DNA of 64,000 bases. Origin: Lodderomyces elongisporus (lineage: Eukaryota > Ascomycota > Pichiomycetes > Serinales > Debaryomycetaceae). Shown here piece after piece: positions 29,953-41,742 of this stretch. Positions within the stretch are counted from its first letter, which is position 1. The number at the start of each line of letters is the position of its first letter. The notes beneath the pieces are model-generated. The model made no database searches. It was not told the DNA's origin and saw only the letters and a program-made list of their open reading frames with translations. The DNA lies in contig NC_083674.1 in assembly GCF_030384665.1 (NCBI RefSeq), positions 62,001 to 126,000 on the forward strand. The letters are read 5' to 3'. Made by a program: the position numbers and the translations under genes.

Positions 29953-31710
29953 TTATTCAACAATGTAAACACGTCCTTCGAAAGGCGATAATCTATCTTC
30001 CACCATTTCAGACTCTTTGACATTACAATTGATCAATTTATATGAACCCCCTTCAACCAATTTCTCAAACTTGACATCGGTGGTGCTGAAATTAAGCACA
30101 ACATATGCTTTAGGTGATTTGGCATTCTCCAATGTCTTGACATATGTAAATAATTGTTCATTATCGAAATCCAAAATCTCAAATGACCCGTAAATGAGCA
30201 AATCCTTGTACTCTTTTCTCACCTTGAGTGATTTCTTCCAGAAATTCAACAAAGAGTCGGGATCTTGCAACTGGTCAGCAACATTGATCTCCTTGTAGTT
30301 GGTATTGACTCTCGTCCATGGCTCATGGTCAGAAAATCCACCATACTCAGAAGAGTCCCATTGCATTGGTGATCTTGCATGGTCTCTAGCAACAAGATTG
30401 ATAACATCCATCAACTTCTTCTCCTTCTCGGCATAATCAGCATCGTTGCCATACTTTTCTTTAAACGCCTTGTAGTAGTTGATGGTGTTGATATCTTTGT
30501 ATTCTTCAATCGGCCAATCACGTGGCAAGTTGGTCATACCAATCTCCTGTCCCTGATAAATAAACAATGTACCAGTCAAGGTCAGCTGCAACAAGCACAA
30601 CAATTTACCGCTCTTGACTCGGTATTTAGCATCGCCAAATCTCGAGATGCATCTGGGTTGATCGTGGTTTTCAATGAAAACTGTTGACCATGCATCCGTT
30701 CCGTAAATGAATTCGCATTGGTTTTGTACTGCTTTTTTAAAATCCTTCAAGTCAAAACCATTATATCTAAATCTATCACCCTTATCTGAGCCAACATCAA
30801 CAACGTCGAATAAGAACATCATATTCATTTCATTTTCAGATTTACTAACGTATTTCAATGCTTGTTCCTTGCTGCAATGACCAACTTCGCCAACGGTCAT
30901 AGCATCATAGTGACTGGTGACATTCTTGAACATCTCCTTGTGGAACTCGTGAATTCTAGGACCATTGTTTGTATACATTCCACTTGGCTGGTAATACTGA
31001 TCTTTATAAACAATAGGGGCATCAGGGAATGCCTGGTCCTTGGAGTACATACCAGCAGTATCAATTCTAAAACCATCAATTCCTCTCTCAAACCAGAACT
31101 TTAAACAAGTGTCATAAATCGCTTTTCTTGTCTCCTCGTTTTCCCAGTTTAAATCTGGTTGTGTTTTGGCAAATAGCTTTAAATAATATTCACCAGTGGT
31201 CTCATCAAACTCCCATGCAGAGCCCGAGAAATGGGACAACCAGTTATTTGGTGGACATCTGTTTCCGTCCTTGTCGTATTTTGGTTTTTTCCAAATGTAC
31301 CAATCTCTCTTTGGGTTGTCCAAAGAAGAGCGAGACTCTTTAAACCATTCGTGTTGAGAAGAAGTGTGGTTAATGACCAAGTCGCAAATGATCTTCATGC
31401 CGCGTTGATGGCACCCATCTATTAAATTTTGCATGTCCTGCATAGTACCATACCTGTGGTAGACATTTTGGTAGTCACTGATATCGTACCCCATATCATC
31501 CTGTGGTGAATCGTACATAGGACTGAGCCAGATGATATCGACAAAGTCTTTTAAGTAGTCGAGCTTGGAGATTATACCTGGAATATCACCGCAAGCACCA
31601 TCGAATGTCTTGTCGTCACCAGTGTATCTGCCTTGCAAACCTTTGGCAAAGGTTGCTGGGTAAACTTGGTAAATTGTAGCGTCCTTCCACCAGGTATAGT
31701 CAACAGTCAT
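29953..31710 (-). CDS. MAL32: Alpha-glucosidase (maltase), GH13
   Basis: This 585-aa protein is a fungal maltase without a signal peptide, so cytoplasmic. GH13 landmarks include DLVINHTS (about 110-117), GFRIDTAG with nucleophile Asp217, TVGEVG with acid/base Glu275, and FIENHDQPR with the third Asp at 350. The residues after Asp217 are Thr-Ala-Gly, the maltase-type pattern; yeast isomaltases have Val-Gly-Ser there. It hydrolyses alpha-1,4-linked glucosides such as maltose after uptake. It is divergent from a maltose permease across a 4 kb spacer, forming a MAL module. A 9-bp TTTTTGTCC repeat (x4) lies 117-152 bp upstream of the start. No MAL activator gene is present in the window. Confidence 0.95.
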   Translation of the reverse strand: MTVDYTWWKDATIYQVYPATFAKGLQGRYTGDDKTFDGACGDIPGIISKLDYLKDFVDIIWLSPMYDSPQDDMGYDISDYQNVYHRYGTMQDMQNLIDGCHQRGMKIICDLVINHTSSQHEWFKESRSSLDNPKRDWYIWKKPKYDKDGNRCPPNNWLSHFSGSAWEFDETTGEYYLKLFAKTQPDLNWENEETRKAIYDTCLKFWFERGIDGFRIDTAGMYSKDQAFPDAPIVYKDQYYQPSGMYTNNGPRIHEFHKEMFKNVTSHYDAMTVGEVGHCSKEQALKYVSKSENEMNMMFLFDVVDVGSDKGDRFRYNGFDLKDFKKAVQNQCEFIYGTDAWSTVFIENHDQPRCISRFGDAKYRVKSGKLLCLLQLTLTGTLFIYQGQEIGMTNLPRDWPIEEYKDINTINYYKAFKEKYGNDADYAEKEKKLMDVINLVARDHARSPMQWDSSEYGGFSDHEPWTRVNTNYKEINVADQLQDPDSLLNFWKKSLKVRKEYKDLLIYGSFEILDFDNEQLFTYVKTLENAKSPKAYVVLNFSTTDVKFEKLVEGGSYKLINCNVKESEMVEDRLSPFEGRVYIVE

Positions 31711-31826
31711 TTTTTTTTATTTATTTATGTAGATTTATGTATATATATTCTTAGAATAACAGTCTATTGGAAAGAAATTTAGTTGTAAATCAGTGGGTTT
31801 AATTTGAAACAGAGTTGTTGTTGTTC

Positions 31827-31862
31827 TTTTTGTCCTTTTTGTCCTTTTTGTCCTTTTTGTCT
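31827..31862. repeat. TTTTTGTCC x4 tandem repeat near the maltase start
   Basis: Four 9-bp units (the last with one change), 117-152 bp upstream of the maltase ATG. On the maltase strand the unit is GGACAAAAA. Confidence 0.8.
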
Positions 31863-33248
31863 TTTTTGTTTCAAAGATTTGCAATCTTGATTAATCTTGT
31901 TTGTAAAGGATGAAGTAGGAGAAGGAAACGAGGTGGAAGAAAGAGAGGTAAGAAGAGGGATATTTATATAATTTGAGATTTATTTTTCCCATAAGGCAAA
32001 GGGAAAAGGTAATTTAACACTATGATTATGAAGCACAGTATTGTTCATGTGTATTGTTTACCAATAATGCTTGTGGGTTTCCCTTTCTTCTCTATCCTTC
32101 AATATCTCTCACTATCTCTTTTCTCTCCCCCACTTTGCTGCTTACAGGAATGAAGAGTATGTAAGAGTAGATGAGGTGGGGAATTGGGGACAAGTACAAT
32201 TACCGGGAGAAGGAATATGGAAGACAAGCATATTACAAGAGAGTTGGAGAGAAAGTGTATGTATGTATGTGTGTAAGTGTAAGTGTAAGTGTTTGTTAGG
32301 TTTTTAAAAGTGGATGGCATATGTATATTCTTTTAAGAACAATAGATCCTTAATAACGAATTAAGTGGCATACCAAGGAATGAATAACACAAATTGTCAA
32401 GCACAAGTAGACAAGACCAGAATTCTCGGAATTAATAATAATAATGATAAAAAAAAAAAGTAATAAATTTTAAGCTCGCACTATTTATCGGATTAATTCT
32501 TGCGTGTGGGGGAGGTGGGGGGAAGGGGAGTATGGAGTGAGAGAGTGTGTGTGTCTGTGTGTGGAGAAAAGTAAAATTGAAATAGGCTGCGGCGGGCAGG
32601 CGGGGAGGGGGGAAGGAAAAAAAAAGAAAGAAAGGATAAATCGCGGGAATTGCAGGAGATTGCTGGAGATTGCGGGGATCTCAAATTTCTTGAAATATTG
32701 CAATAAAAGTTGTAGAATAAACCTGCCAAACTCAAACTCAGACTCAAGAACAAAAAAATAAAAAAATTTAAAATTTCAAAAAGTCGTCATCAAAATTTCA
32801 ACAAATCGCATCAATGCTCGCATTAATTTCATTTGCTTGTTCTTCTATTTTTAGTGTACATATATATATATATTTGTTTGTGCTGCGTTGTATATTTGTA
32901 TGTGGTGATGATGAAATGCAAAATGCACTGAATGGAAAATTGAAATTTAAAAGAGTTTCAACACCACATAAGCAAACCAAAAAGTACTTGGTATTGTTTG
33001 CTATATTGTATTTACGAGAAATCTGGAGAAAAACTTTCGATTTGTGGGGTCAAACCAAAATATAAAGAGTTCGTATAATCAAAGTCCAGCTTTACAAAGA
33101 GCCATTAACAGGTAATTCTCATTTCATTTCATTTCTTTTAATCTTTCTTTTCTTTTAATTTATTTTTTTTTGGGCAAATCCTGTCACCATCCATTTCATT
33201 AAACGCAAAAAAAGGAAAAAAAAAAAAGAAAACAGCGGAATTTGATAA

Positions 33249-33257
33249 CCGAAACGG
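33249..33257. promoter_or_regulatory. CCGAAACGG site 1
   Basis: An everted CGG pair spaced by 3 bp (CCG-AAA-CGG), a layout used by some Zn2Cys6 activators. About 1.5 kb upstream of the maltase and one of two exact copies in the divergent region. Confidence 0.4.
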
Positions 33258-34535
33258 TGGAAAAGTTGAAACTTGTACATCTGATGTTTCCGTTATTTGT
33301 GCTATACAATCTGAGTGGAGGATACTCGTGAGGCTGTACCAATGCAATGGTTGCCTGATTTTGTTTGTTTTTTTTTTTCTTTCCTCTTAAACCCCCCCTC
33401 CACTCCCCGCCTTGCTTCTATTTCTTAACCTTCCTTTCTATCTCAACTTTCTAAACAAACGTAATTCCTTTTTTGCCTTATTGTTTTCATATGTAAATTC
33501 TTTCTGTTGTTTTTTTTTTTCCGAAATGTGTAATTTGTTTTGGTTGTTGCTTGTGGAGATTGCATGTTGTTGCAATGCGCGGTGTCGCCAAAGTCAAAAT
33601 TCACTTCGCCGGATTGTGAAGGAGAGGAGTTTGTAGCAAGCAACAGGAAATTTTTACTCTGAGAGGGAGGGGGGTCGAAAAAGAAGAAGAAGAAGAAGCA
33701 CATTGTACTAAAAAAATAATTGAAAAATAAACAGAAGGGAAGTTGAACCAACCCCATGATACGTTTGTCATGCAAAAATAATTTATTCCGACAATATTGG
33801 GGAGGATAACAGGCACCAAAAGCACCCAAAGAAAAGATAGAGGCAAAAAAGGGCAAAATGGCAAAGGAAATCTCTTTTTTGTCGACATAGAATGGAAAAC
33901 TGGTGATGATGTCAGGACGTTTGTTCAGTTTAATTGGCATGGCAGCGAACGTTTATGTTTATGTTTGTCTTTGTCTTTATTTTATTTTTTTCTTCTTCTT
34001 CTTCTTCTTCTTATCTGACTCCAACATCTCTTCCTCAAGTGTTTATACGCAACTTTATAGTAGAAGAGAAGTGTAGGTGATGTAGTTTAAAAAGTATGTT
34101 TCGCTAGTTGTGCAAGTAACCCCTACTTCAAAAAGTAATGGATCAATAAGCAGAGACAGAAGGGTATATCTGAGCGGAATTTTTATCTCTTATTGAATTT
34201 GAACAACAAGAAGAAGAATAAAAAAATACACACACCGAAGCATAAAGTACAAACACGAAATGTGAATTAGAAAAGAATGGAAAAAAGAATAAAGCAACAA
34301 GACCAAGTTGTGGAAGTGGAGTGGTGGAGTCAAGAGGTAGATCCAATCCAAAAGAAGAAGAAGAAAAAGATTGGAAAAAAAGAAATAAAAAAAGAAATTA
34401 AAAATTAAACCACGAATTTCTCCGAGCATTTTGGAGAGATGGAAATTTAAAATAAAATTTTGACATTTTGTAACTCCTTGGTCTCTGTCTCATACTCCTT
34501 TGACATGCACTGCTCTCAAGGTACTATTACTTTTA

Positions 34536-34585
<50 letters not shown>

Positions 34586-35453
34586 GACAGATAGATAGAC
34601 TGACAGAGTAAAAAAGTAATCTAATTAACTCAACTTCCTCCTCTTTGAACATTACACTCCCTCTTCCATCATCTTCCCCCCACCCCCACTTCCCAAACAC
34701 ACATACACTCACGCACATTCGCACACACACTTACACTTACACTTACACATACACATAAGCAATAATGCACACATACACATGACTATGGTTGCCGTTTCAT
34801 TCAACAAATAAACGATAAAACAACAACAACAACAACGAAAAAAGGAAAGCAAAAGAAAAAGCAAGAAAAGAGGATAAGAAACTAGAATTACGTTGTTTGC
34901 TAAACTGAGTCAGCCAACCACGCGTAGAATTGAAATGGTTTGGGGTAAGGTATGACTATGGTGGGCTTTGGTTTTATTTTTTTTTAATTATTTTTAATTT
35001 AATTTTTTAATTTTTTGTTGAAAAAAAAAAAGAATAATAAAAAAAAAATTCCATTATTTGCTCTATACTTTTTTTAAGCAATTGTACTGTTTATGGGGGA
35101 GAGGGGCGAGGGGGGAACAACAACAACTTGAACCAATACCCAAACCTTCACTGAGTGTCGGTGTATGTCTTGTGTCTTTTATTCTCAAAAGTCTGTTGAG
35201 GTACAAGGCACCACCAGTTAGAAGCAGCAAGTGCCACAAGCACATCCCCGCATTTTTTTTTTCTTTTTATGCCGTGTTACCAAATAAAGAATACTGTGAA
35301 TGAAATAAAAGTTATTTCACATAATATTAAATTTTTAAATTTTTAATTTTTTAATTTTTAATTTTTTAATTTTTAATTTTTAATTAAATTCAAAAAAAAA
35401 AAAAAAAATAAAGAAAAAGGTTTCAAAACATCAAGTACATGTTGGTTACCTCG

Positions 35454-35462
35454 CCGAAACGG
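35454..35462. promoter_or_regulatory. CCGAAACGG site 2
   Basis: Second exact copy, about 290 bp upstream of the permease ATG. It is a candidate binding site for a maltose-responsive Zn2Cys6 activator; the factor is not known from the sequence. Confidence 0.45.
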
Positions 35463-35748
35463 AAACATATCGAGTTACGTTGCTAAGCACAAAGACTGGG
35501 ACAGAGGAAGAAGGGAGGAGGAGGGAGTGGGAACCAGATGGATTATAAATACCTGATCAAACCACCATATTTGGTGTCGGACTTTTTTTTTACATATTTT
35601 CTACTTATTTCAATTATTCTTATTTATTCATTCTACATCAACTACAACTTTCTCTGTTTCAAAAATCTTTTATACTCATCATCATCATCATCATTATCCT
35701 TAATCGATAGCTAACAAGGTAATTGCTTAAAAGTAGAAAGAAAGAAAG

Positions 35749-37503
35749 ATGTCTTCTGATCAGGTTGAAGTTTACAATGGTGATAAACACTTGATGGAAC
35801 ATGTTTCCGTGGTAAGTGAGGCTGACGAAAAGGCAACTAAGGCCTCAACTAATGTTGACGTTGACGACTATATCTCCAAGTTCTTGGAGATGTCTGAGGA
35901 TGCTAAAGCTGATGACCAAAGAGAAAAGACAATGAAGTTGAGCGAAGGTTTCAGAACTTTTCCCAAGGCAATCGCTTGGTCATTGATCTTGTCCACTGCC
36001 TTGATTATGGAAGGCTACGATACAAACTTGATGACCAGTTTCTTTGCCTACCCAGCATTTGCCAAAAAGTTTGGTGACTACTATCCCGACATTGACGGTT
36101 ATGAGATCCCAGCAAGATGGCAAACTGGTATCTCGATGGCATACAACTGTGGTCAGTTGATTGGTTTATTTCTCGCTGGTATCTATGCCGATATAGTTGG
36201 TTACAGAAAAACTTTGATGCCGGCTTTGGCTATTTCTGTTGGCTTGATTTTCATTCAATTTTTTGCTCCAAACAGAGAAGTCTTGTTGACCTCTTATGTC
36301 TTGTTGGGTATCAACTGGGGCTCGTACCAAACTATTACCGTTACTTATGCCACAGAGGTTGCTCCGGCAAGTTTACGTGTCTACTTGACAACTTATGTCA
36401 ATGTATGTTGGGTCTTTGGTCAATTGATTTCTTCGGGTGTCATTAAAGGTATCTCAACCATGGATGATCCAGAATCTTACCGTATTGCTTATGCCATCCA
36501 ATGGGTGTGGCCAGTACCTATTTTGATTGGTGTGTTTCTTGCCCCAGAGTCACCCTATTTCTTGGTGAAGAAGGGCCGTCTTCAAGAAGCTAAACATTCT
36601 TTGAGCAGATTGCTTTCCAACAACAAGTATTTGCCCGATAAGTCTTTGGTTATTGACAGCATGATTACAAAGATTCAACTTATTGTTAGAGAAGAAGGCT
36701 CCCTCAATGAAGGTACCAGCTTTGTTGACTGCTTTAAAGGAACTAACTTCAGAAGAACAAGAATCTCGGCCTTGACATGGTTGTTTCAAAGTATTACCGG
36801 CTCAACATTGATGGGTTACTCCACTTATTTCTACCAACAAGCTGGTCTTGCCACATCAATGTCATTCACTTTTTCCATTATCCAATACTGTCTTGGTATC
36901 GTGGGCACTTTTGGTTCATGGTTCTTGTCACAAAAGCTAGGACGTTTCACGATTTACTTTTACGGTTTGTGCACAATGTGTGTTTTGCTCATGATCACTG
37001 GTGGCTTGGGCACTTCAGACTCTAAATCTGCTAGTTGGGGTATTGGATCTATGCTTTTGATTTACACTTTTGTTTACGACTTGACTGTGGGACCAATGTG
37101 TTACTGTATTGTTCCTGAAATGCCCAGCGCCAAGTTGCGTCAAAAGACTGTAATGCTTTCGAGATTTCTTTACAATATCGCGGGAATCATTGTGTCCATC
37201 TTATCAAACTATATGCTTAACCCTACAGGATGGAACTGGAAGGCCAAGTCCGGATTCTTGTGGGGTGGTTTTGCCTTTATTGCTGCAGTTTGGGCTTACT
37301 TTGAATTACCAGAAACACGCAACAGAACTTTTGCTGAGCTTGACAAGTTGTTTGAAGATGGTGTTAGTGCTAGAAAGTTTAAACACACTATTCCAAATAC
37401 ATTTGATGCTGGCGAAATGATGCAAAAGATGGGTAACCAAGGTGTTAAAGATATCATCAACGAGAGAGAACACGTTGAATTTGCTGATGACGAGTCAAAG
37501 TAA
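35749..37503 (+). CDS. MAL31: Maltose/alpha-glucoside:H+ symporter (MFS)
   Basis: This 584-aa sugar porter has 12 predicted membrane segments between hydrophilic ends. Motifs include GYDTNLMTSFFAYPAF in TM1, the loop GIYADIVGYRKTL after TM2 (family G-R-R/K), APESPYFLVKKGR (PESPRWL type), PMCYCIVPEMPSAKLRQKT (family VVxEIPxxxLRxKT) and the C-terminal PETRNRTFAELDKLF (PETKGRT type). This pattern is that of the yeast Mal11/Mal31 maltose permeases. It imports maltose for the neighbouring maltase. A long acidic N-terminus is typical and contains sites for glucose-triggered endocytosis. It is divergent from the maltase and convergent with ATG3. Confidence 0.93.
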   Translation: MSSDQVEVYNGDKHLMEHVSVVSEADEKATKASTNVDVDDYISKFLEMSEDAKADDQREKTMKLSEGFRTFPKAIAWSLILSTALIMEGYDTNLMTSFFAYPAFAKKFGDYYPDIDGYEIPARWQTGISMAYNCGQLIGLFLAGIYADIVGYRKTLMPALAISVGLIFIQFFAPNREVLLTSYVLLGINWGSYQTITVTYATEVAPASLRVYLTTYVNVCWVFGQLISSGVIKGISTMDDPESYRIAYAIQWVWPVPILIGVFLAPESPYFLVKKGRLQEAKHSLSRLLSNNKYLPDKSLVIDSMITKIQLIVREEGSLNEGTSFVDCFKGTNFRRTRISALTWLFQSITGSTLMGYSTYFYQQAGLATSMSFTFSIIQYCLGIVGTFGSWFLSQKLGRFTIYFYGLCTMCVLLMITGGLGTSDSKSASWGIGSMLLIYTFVYDLTVGPMCYCIVPEMPSAKLRQKTVMLSRFLYNIAGIIVSILSNYMLNPTGWNWKAKSGFLWGGFAFIAAVWAYFELPETRNRTFAELDKLFEDGVSARKFKHTIPNTFDAGEMMQKMGNQGVKDIINEREHVEFADDESK

Positions 37504-37723
37504 TGCTGGCCAACTCAAGAAAAAGAAAAAGAAAAATTAAATAAAAATAGGGAAAAAGAAGAGTATATCATATATACAAATCTTATCATTCAGTTCTTCT
37601 CAAAGAAATAAAAAAATTTAAAAAAAGGAAAAGTTTAAAATAGTTTTAAAAGAAATAAAAACATTTTCGAAATTCAGTTTGATTAAACAACAAGCAATTT
37701 ATAGCAACAACGCAAGCAACGTT

Positions 37724-37726
<3 letters not shown>

Positions 37727-37763
<37 letters not shown>
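37727..37763. repeat. (TA)n microsatellite
   Basis: Perfect TA run of about 37 bp between the converging permease and ATG3 genes, just after the ATG3 stop codon. Confidence 0.9.
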
Positions 37764-37767
<4 letters not shown>

Positions 37768-37779
37768 ATGTATTGTGCT

Positions 37780-38868
37780 TCACAATGCATCCATTGTGTA
37801 ATCGTATTCAATTCCTGGTGTCACACTGGCAATAAATTTTAGAAATATAACGAGATACAGATCAACTTTAATCTCTGAATCATTAGGCTCCTCTTGCTTT
37901 TGCGCTAGCTCTTTGGATCCAGCAGATAACCGTCTAATATGGTTCATTGCCTCCTTGTGATCCTCTGATCCAATTGATAATCTTTTCATATTTTCGGCAA
38001 CATTTTCGTGTTCTCTCCTGGCCCTTTGGTGTTTCATCAAGACTCGCATTACTGATGAATGCTTGCATGGATGTATCGAGACAGAAGTAGTGTTGTGTGC
38101 AACCGGCAACTGCTCAATTGTTGCTGTTTTGTCCTTGTAGTCAGAGTTGATGTCTTCAAACATTTGTTGCGGCAAGAGTGGAATCCCATTGGCGTCGAAC
38201 CCCACGAGGTACAATTTTGGCACTCTATACGACGTCGAGTATGTGATGTACAAGTCGTATCTCCTCAACTTGCTATGCGAACCTTGCACAATATCCAAGT
38301 CGTCATAGTCCGCATCATCATCTGCATGAAAGTCTGCACCGTTTCCGTTTCCTTCTCCTTCTCCCTCTTCTCCCTCTTCTTCTTCTTCTTCTCCTTCAGC
38401 AGTTTCATCAATAAGCTCGTCTATGTCATTCACTTCTTCTACCCTCTGTGGGTCCAGAACTTCACCGGTACCTTTTTCACTTGACGATCGTCCGGACCTT
38501 ATCCAACCGTACTCTGCTTCATCATCGTTTTCGCCGTTTTCGCCGTTTTTCAAATTGCTCTCATTTCCCAATGCTAGATCCCGATCTTTCTCGTCAATCT
38601 CAACTTCAAATTCGCCTTCAAAATACTCATTGGCTCTTTGATGACTTGGAACATGTCTTGTCACTAACACCTGCTTGTCTGTGGGTAAAAACAGTTTCTG
38701 GAGGTCTTTTGGACAACTAGCCCATTGCCATGTAGGGAACTTGTATACCAAATAATCGCCAGCCTTGACGAATTCCTCGGGGCTAATCTCCCCCGTGGTT
38801 AAAAAGTTGGAATTGTGGTTGATGGGTGTGAGGTACTCTCTAAGTGATGATAACTTGGACCTTAGCAT
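37780..38868 (-). CDS. ATG3: Atg3, E2-like enzyme of the Atg8 lipidation system
   Basis: This 362-aa protein opens MLRSKLSSLREYLTPI with the family FVKAGDYLVYKFPTWQW segment. It has the HPC catalytic motif (SIHPCKHSSVM; Cys268 by position) and KFIASVTPGIEYDYTM at the C-terminus. A long acidic region (about residues 110-180, with EEEEEEGEEGEGEG) between the N-terminal strands matches the flexible region that binds Atg7 and Atg12. Atg3 carries Atg8 as a thioester and transfers it to phosphatidylethanolamine on the growing autophagosome. It is divergent from the next gene across a 2.9 kb spacer and convergent with the maltose permease. Confidence 0.95.
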   Translation of the reverse strand: MLRSKLSSLREYLTPINHNSNFLTTGEISPEEFVKAGDYLVYKFPTWQWASCPKDLQKLFLPTDKQVLVTRHVPSHQRANEYFEGEFEVEIDEKDRDLALGNESNLKNGENGENDDEAEYGWIRSGRSSSEKGTGEVLDPQRVEEVNDIDELIDETAEGEEEEEEGEEGEGEGNGNGADFHADDDADYDDLDIVQGSHSKLRRYDLYITYSTSYRVPKLYLVGFDANGIPLLPQQMFEDINSDYKDKTATIEQLPVAHNTTSVSIHPCKHSSVMRVLMKHQRARREHENVAENMKRLSIGSEDHKEAMNHIRRLSAGSKELAQKQEEPNDSEIKVDLYLVIFLKFIASVTPGIEYDYTMDAL

Positions 38869-39961
38869 TCTCTTTTGTCTTTGATTATGTTATAGATGTG
38901 ATTGAAAAGAATCGGATTGATTTTTGATAAAGTTAGTTTTCTTTTAAAGATAATAAAAAAAAAAAAAAAGTGACTTGTGTAAACTGTGGAGATTGTACTT
39001 GTGGTGTGTTAGATGATAACACAAGAGTAAATATAATGACTCTTATCAGTAGTGTGTATTTTAATCGCTAATTATTTGTATTATTTTTTTTTTCTTCTCC
39101 TTTTTTTTATTTTCCCTTTTTTTGTCTTTTGTCTATTCACTGAGTCTGTCATAAAGGTACACAAAAAGAGAAAGAAATAATTTAATAGCTGACAGTTACG
39201 TATAAACCAGAAAGGAAGAAAAAGAAGAAGAAAAAAATACAATCAGCGTGATCTTTATCACGTGATTGGGTGCAGATACATCTCATTTGGATTTTGATTG
39301 AGCATCAATGTTTACAATAGTAGATAATTGCAAGAGATGTAAATGTAAGTTTGCAACTAGGTCCAGGAATTTTTAAAGAAAAAAAAATATAAAGCTTTTA
39401 AAAGTTCAGTTATCATCTAATGGGACGAAGAACCAAAAATTAAAATGATAGATATAAAATGAAATTACAACTTTGTAAACGATCATTAGTTTGAGTATTA
39501 ATCAAACCAAAAGATATACAAAGTAAATTAAAAACACAATTCTTGCTTTTCGTTCAAAGTAGATTAAATTAAATCGGAACGGAATAAAAAGTATAGCACT
39601 AGTTTCTAGACTACACCAAAATTGTAGTATTGCAGCCCAATTGTCAAGCAAAAATCATTTGTGTGTGTGTGTGTATGTGTTTGTTTGTAGATATGTATTC
39701 AAAGAATATGTATAAGAAAACTTGGTGGCATCGAGGTGTGCAATTTTCTACAAGTCACGTGATAAACCTTATTGGCTTCAAAACATTTCAAATTTTCTGG
39801 CTTGAGCGCGACTATAATTTACTTGCAATAGTTAACTTTTAAAATAGCTTTGCGTGTCAATGTTAATGTATAGCGTGATCTAGGTCCAGGGAATAAAAAG
39901 GTGGGTTAAGATATGGTGTTTTTGCAAAAGAAAAAACCTCACAATCTCACAATTTCGAAAA

Positions 39962-39992
39962 GTCCAGAGAGTCCAGAGAGTCCAGAGAGTCC
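39962..39992. repeat. GTCCAGAGA x3 tandem repeat
   Basis: Three perfect 9-bp copies followed by GTCCA, in the ATG3-Whi5/Nrm1-like spacer. Confidence 0.85.
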
Positions 39993-40854
39993 ATTGCACA
40001 TGAATCCAAAGACATTAGTTAATTTTTCAAAATATTTATTCGTATATAAGGTGTTTACGATACTACACATTGTTAACAATTTCAAGCAAACAAAGCAGTC
40101 AACGAGTGATGCCAAAAAATAAATAAAAAATAAATAATAATAATAGTAAAAAAAAACAACGTAGTGTTAAAGAAAAACTTAACATCTTTAAGTATTCTGG
40201 CACGACCTATGAAATATAATGAGAGCTTAATTAGTCTACCTCTTTTTAATATTTGCTGTTGTTGATATAGAGATGAAATCAGCTTCTAGAGAGAAGAAAC
40301 AGGAAACAGGATGCGGGAAGAAGGGTCGCCATGTATGGAGGCGGCTCTCATACGCTGCATTGATTGCGCTTTACTTTACTTCATTTGCTCTGCTCTGCTT
40401 TGCTTTGTTTTGTTTTGTATTGCTTTGTTTTGTTTTGTTTTGTTTTACTCTGTTTTGTTATTGTTCTGTTTTGTTTTGGTTGGTCCTAAAAACTACTGCA
40501 GTTTGCAAATTAACACAAAGATGCGTTTTGAAAAAAAAAAAAAAAAAATGAGCAGCAATTGGGACGAAAAATAAATATTGGCACGAAAAGCTATTAGATG
40601 ATGCACGCTAAGATTTTTGAAAAAAAGAGTAAGAAGGAAACGAAAGAAAGTAAAATAGATACAAAGAATATTTGAGACTAGACCCCAAGTAGCAAGTACA
40701 ATTCTTAATGAGAAAAAAGAGAGAGAAAAAGAGAGAAGGTGCTGGAAAATTGCACTTGAATATACTAAATTTTATGTTGTGTACTCATTGGTACGAATGT
40801 GAGTAGTAGGATTACTATCAAGTTAAGGACAATTGTCTATGTTTCTCTCTCTCC

Positions 40855-40890
<36 letters not shown>

Positions 40891-41742
40891 TATTATTTTC
40901 CTTCTCTTTCTCTTACAGTTTGGACAAGACCAAAGTATTACAGTAGAATTACACAACTATTGGTAATCCCAAAGAAGAAATAGGATAGATATCAACATGC
41001 TGGATTCTGATATAAATTTTTAAAAAGAAAGATCTTATTGAAAAGAGCCATAAATTTTTTTTGGGTGTTTTTTTTTTTGTTTTTTCTTTCTTTCGTGTGG
41101 TTGAAATAAACATAAACACAACAGGGTATCGAAGCGCTTTAGAGAGCCAATGTAGAGTGTCTTAAAAAAAATAAAATAAAAAGCATTGCAAACTGTAATT
41201 TGGTAAGAGTGAGTGAGTGAGTAAGTGAGTGAGGGACAGAGGGTGAGAGACTTGTAGTGTGTACTGAAAAGGTCGCGTCCCAAAACTGATATTCTTGCAG
41301 GTTTGTTTACACTCGTGTTCTTGTGTTACTTACTACAAACAGCCTTCAAGAAAACGAACGAAAACAACAACATCCTTACAGCCAAACCTCATACTTACGC
41401 GGAAAGGATTTCACACATACAACAACAACAACAACAACAAAACAATAACTCCAACTACGGTAAAAGGTTTTGTTGTTTCCTTCACTACTCTCAACACCAA
41501 CACTCTTACCACTACCACCACCCATCATCAGTATTGTCATCACTAATACCACCACCCATCATTATAACTAAGTCACGACTAGAACCCAAGCTTGAATTAG
41601 CAACAAACCATTAACACCCACACCCACACTCACACTCACACCCACACTCGCTTCTTTCTTCTTTTCTTTTTCTTTCAGTTCCTCTCTTTTTCTACATTCC
41701 CATCTTTCTAGTCTGACGGGTTTTAATTCATCAACTAAAAAT

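Larger units (their letters stand above)
31711..35748. promoter_or_regulatory. Divergent MAL control region (4 kb)
   Basis: No gene is accepted between the maltase and permease starts; a 165-codon antisense frame at 33443-33940 is low-complexity. The region includes two exact CCGAAACGG sites (33249-33257 and 35454-35462), G-rich blocks near 32509-32610 and a GTGGGG near 33041 that could bind Mig1-like repressors. It also has a CAA trinucleotide run of about 48 bp near 34537-34585, an ACGCGT near 34920, and a long T/A tract of TTTTTAA units near 35325-35391. The permease leader ends in AGAAAGAAAGAAAG before the ATG. Confidence 0.6.

Noticed and set aside
33443..33940. 165-codon antisense frame in the maltose spacer
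   Set aside because: Low-complexity Phe/Lys/Ser runs from homopolymer DNA, overlapping frames on the other strand, and no recognisable domain.
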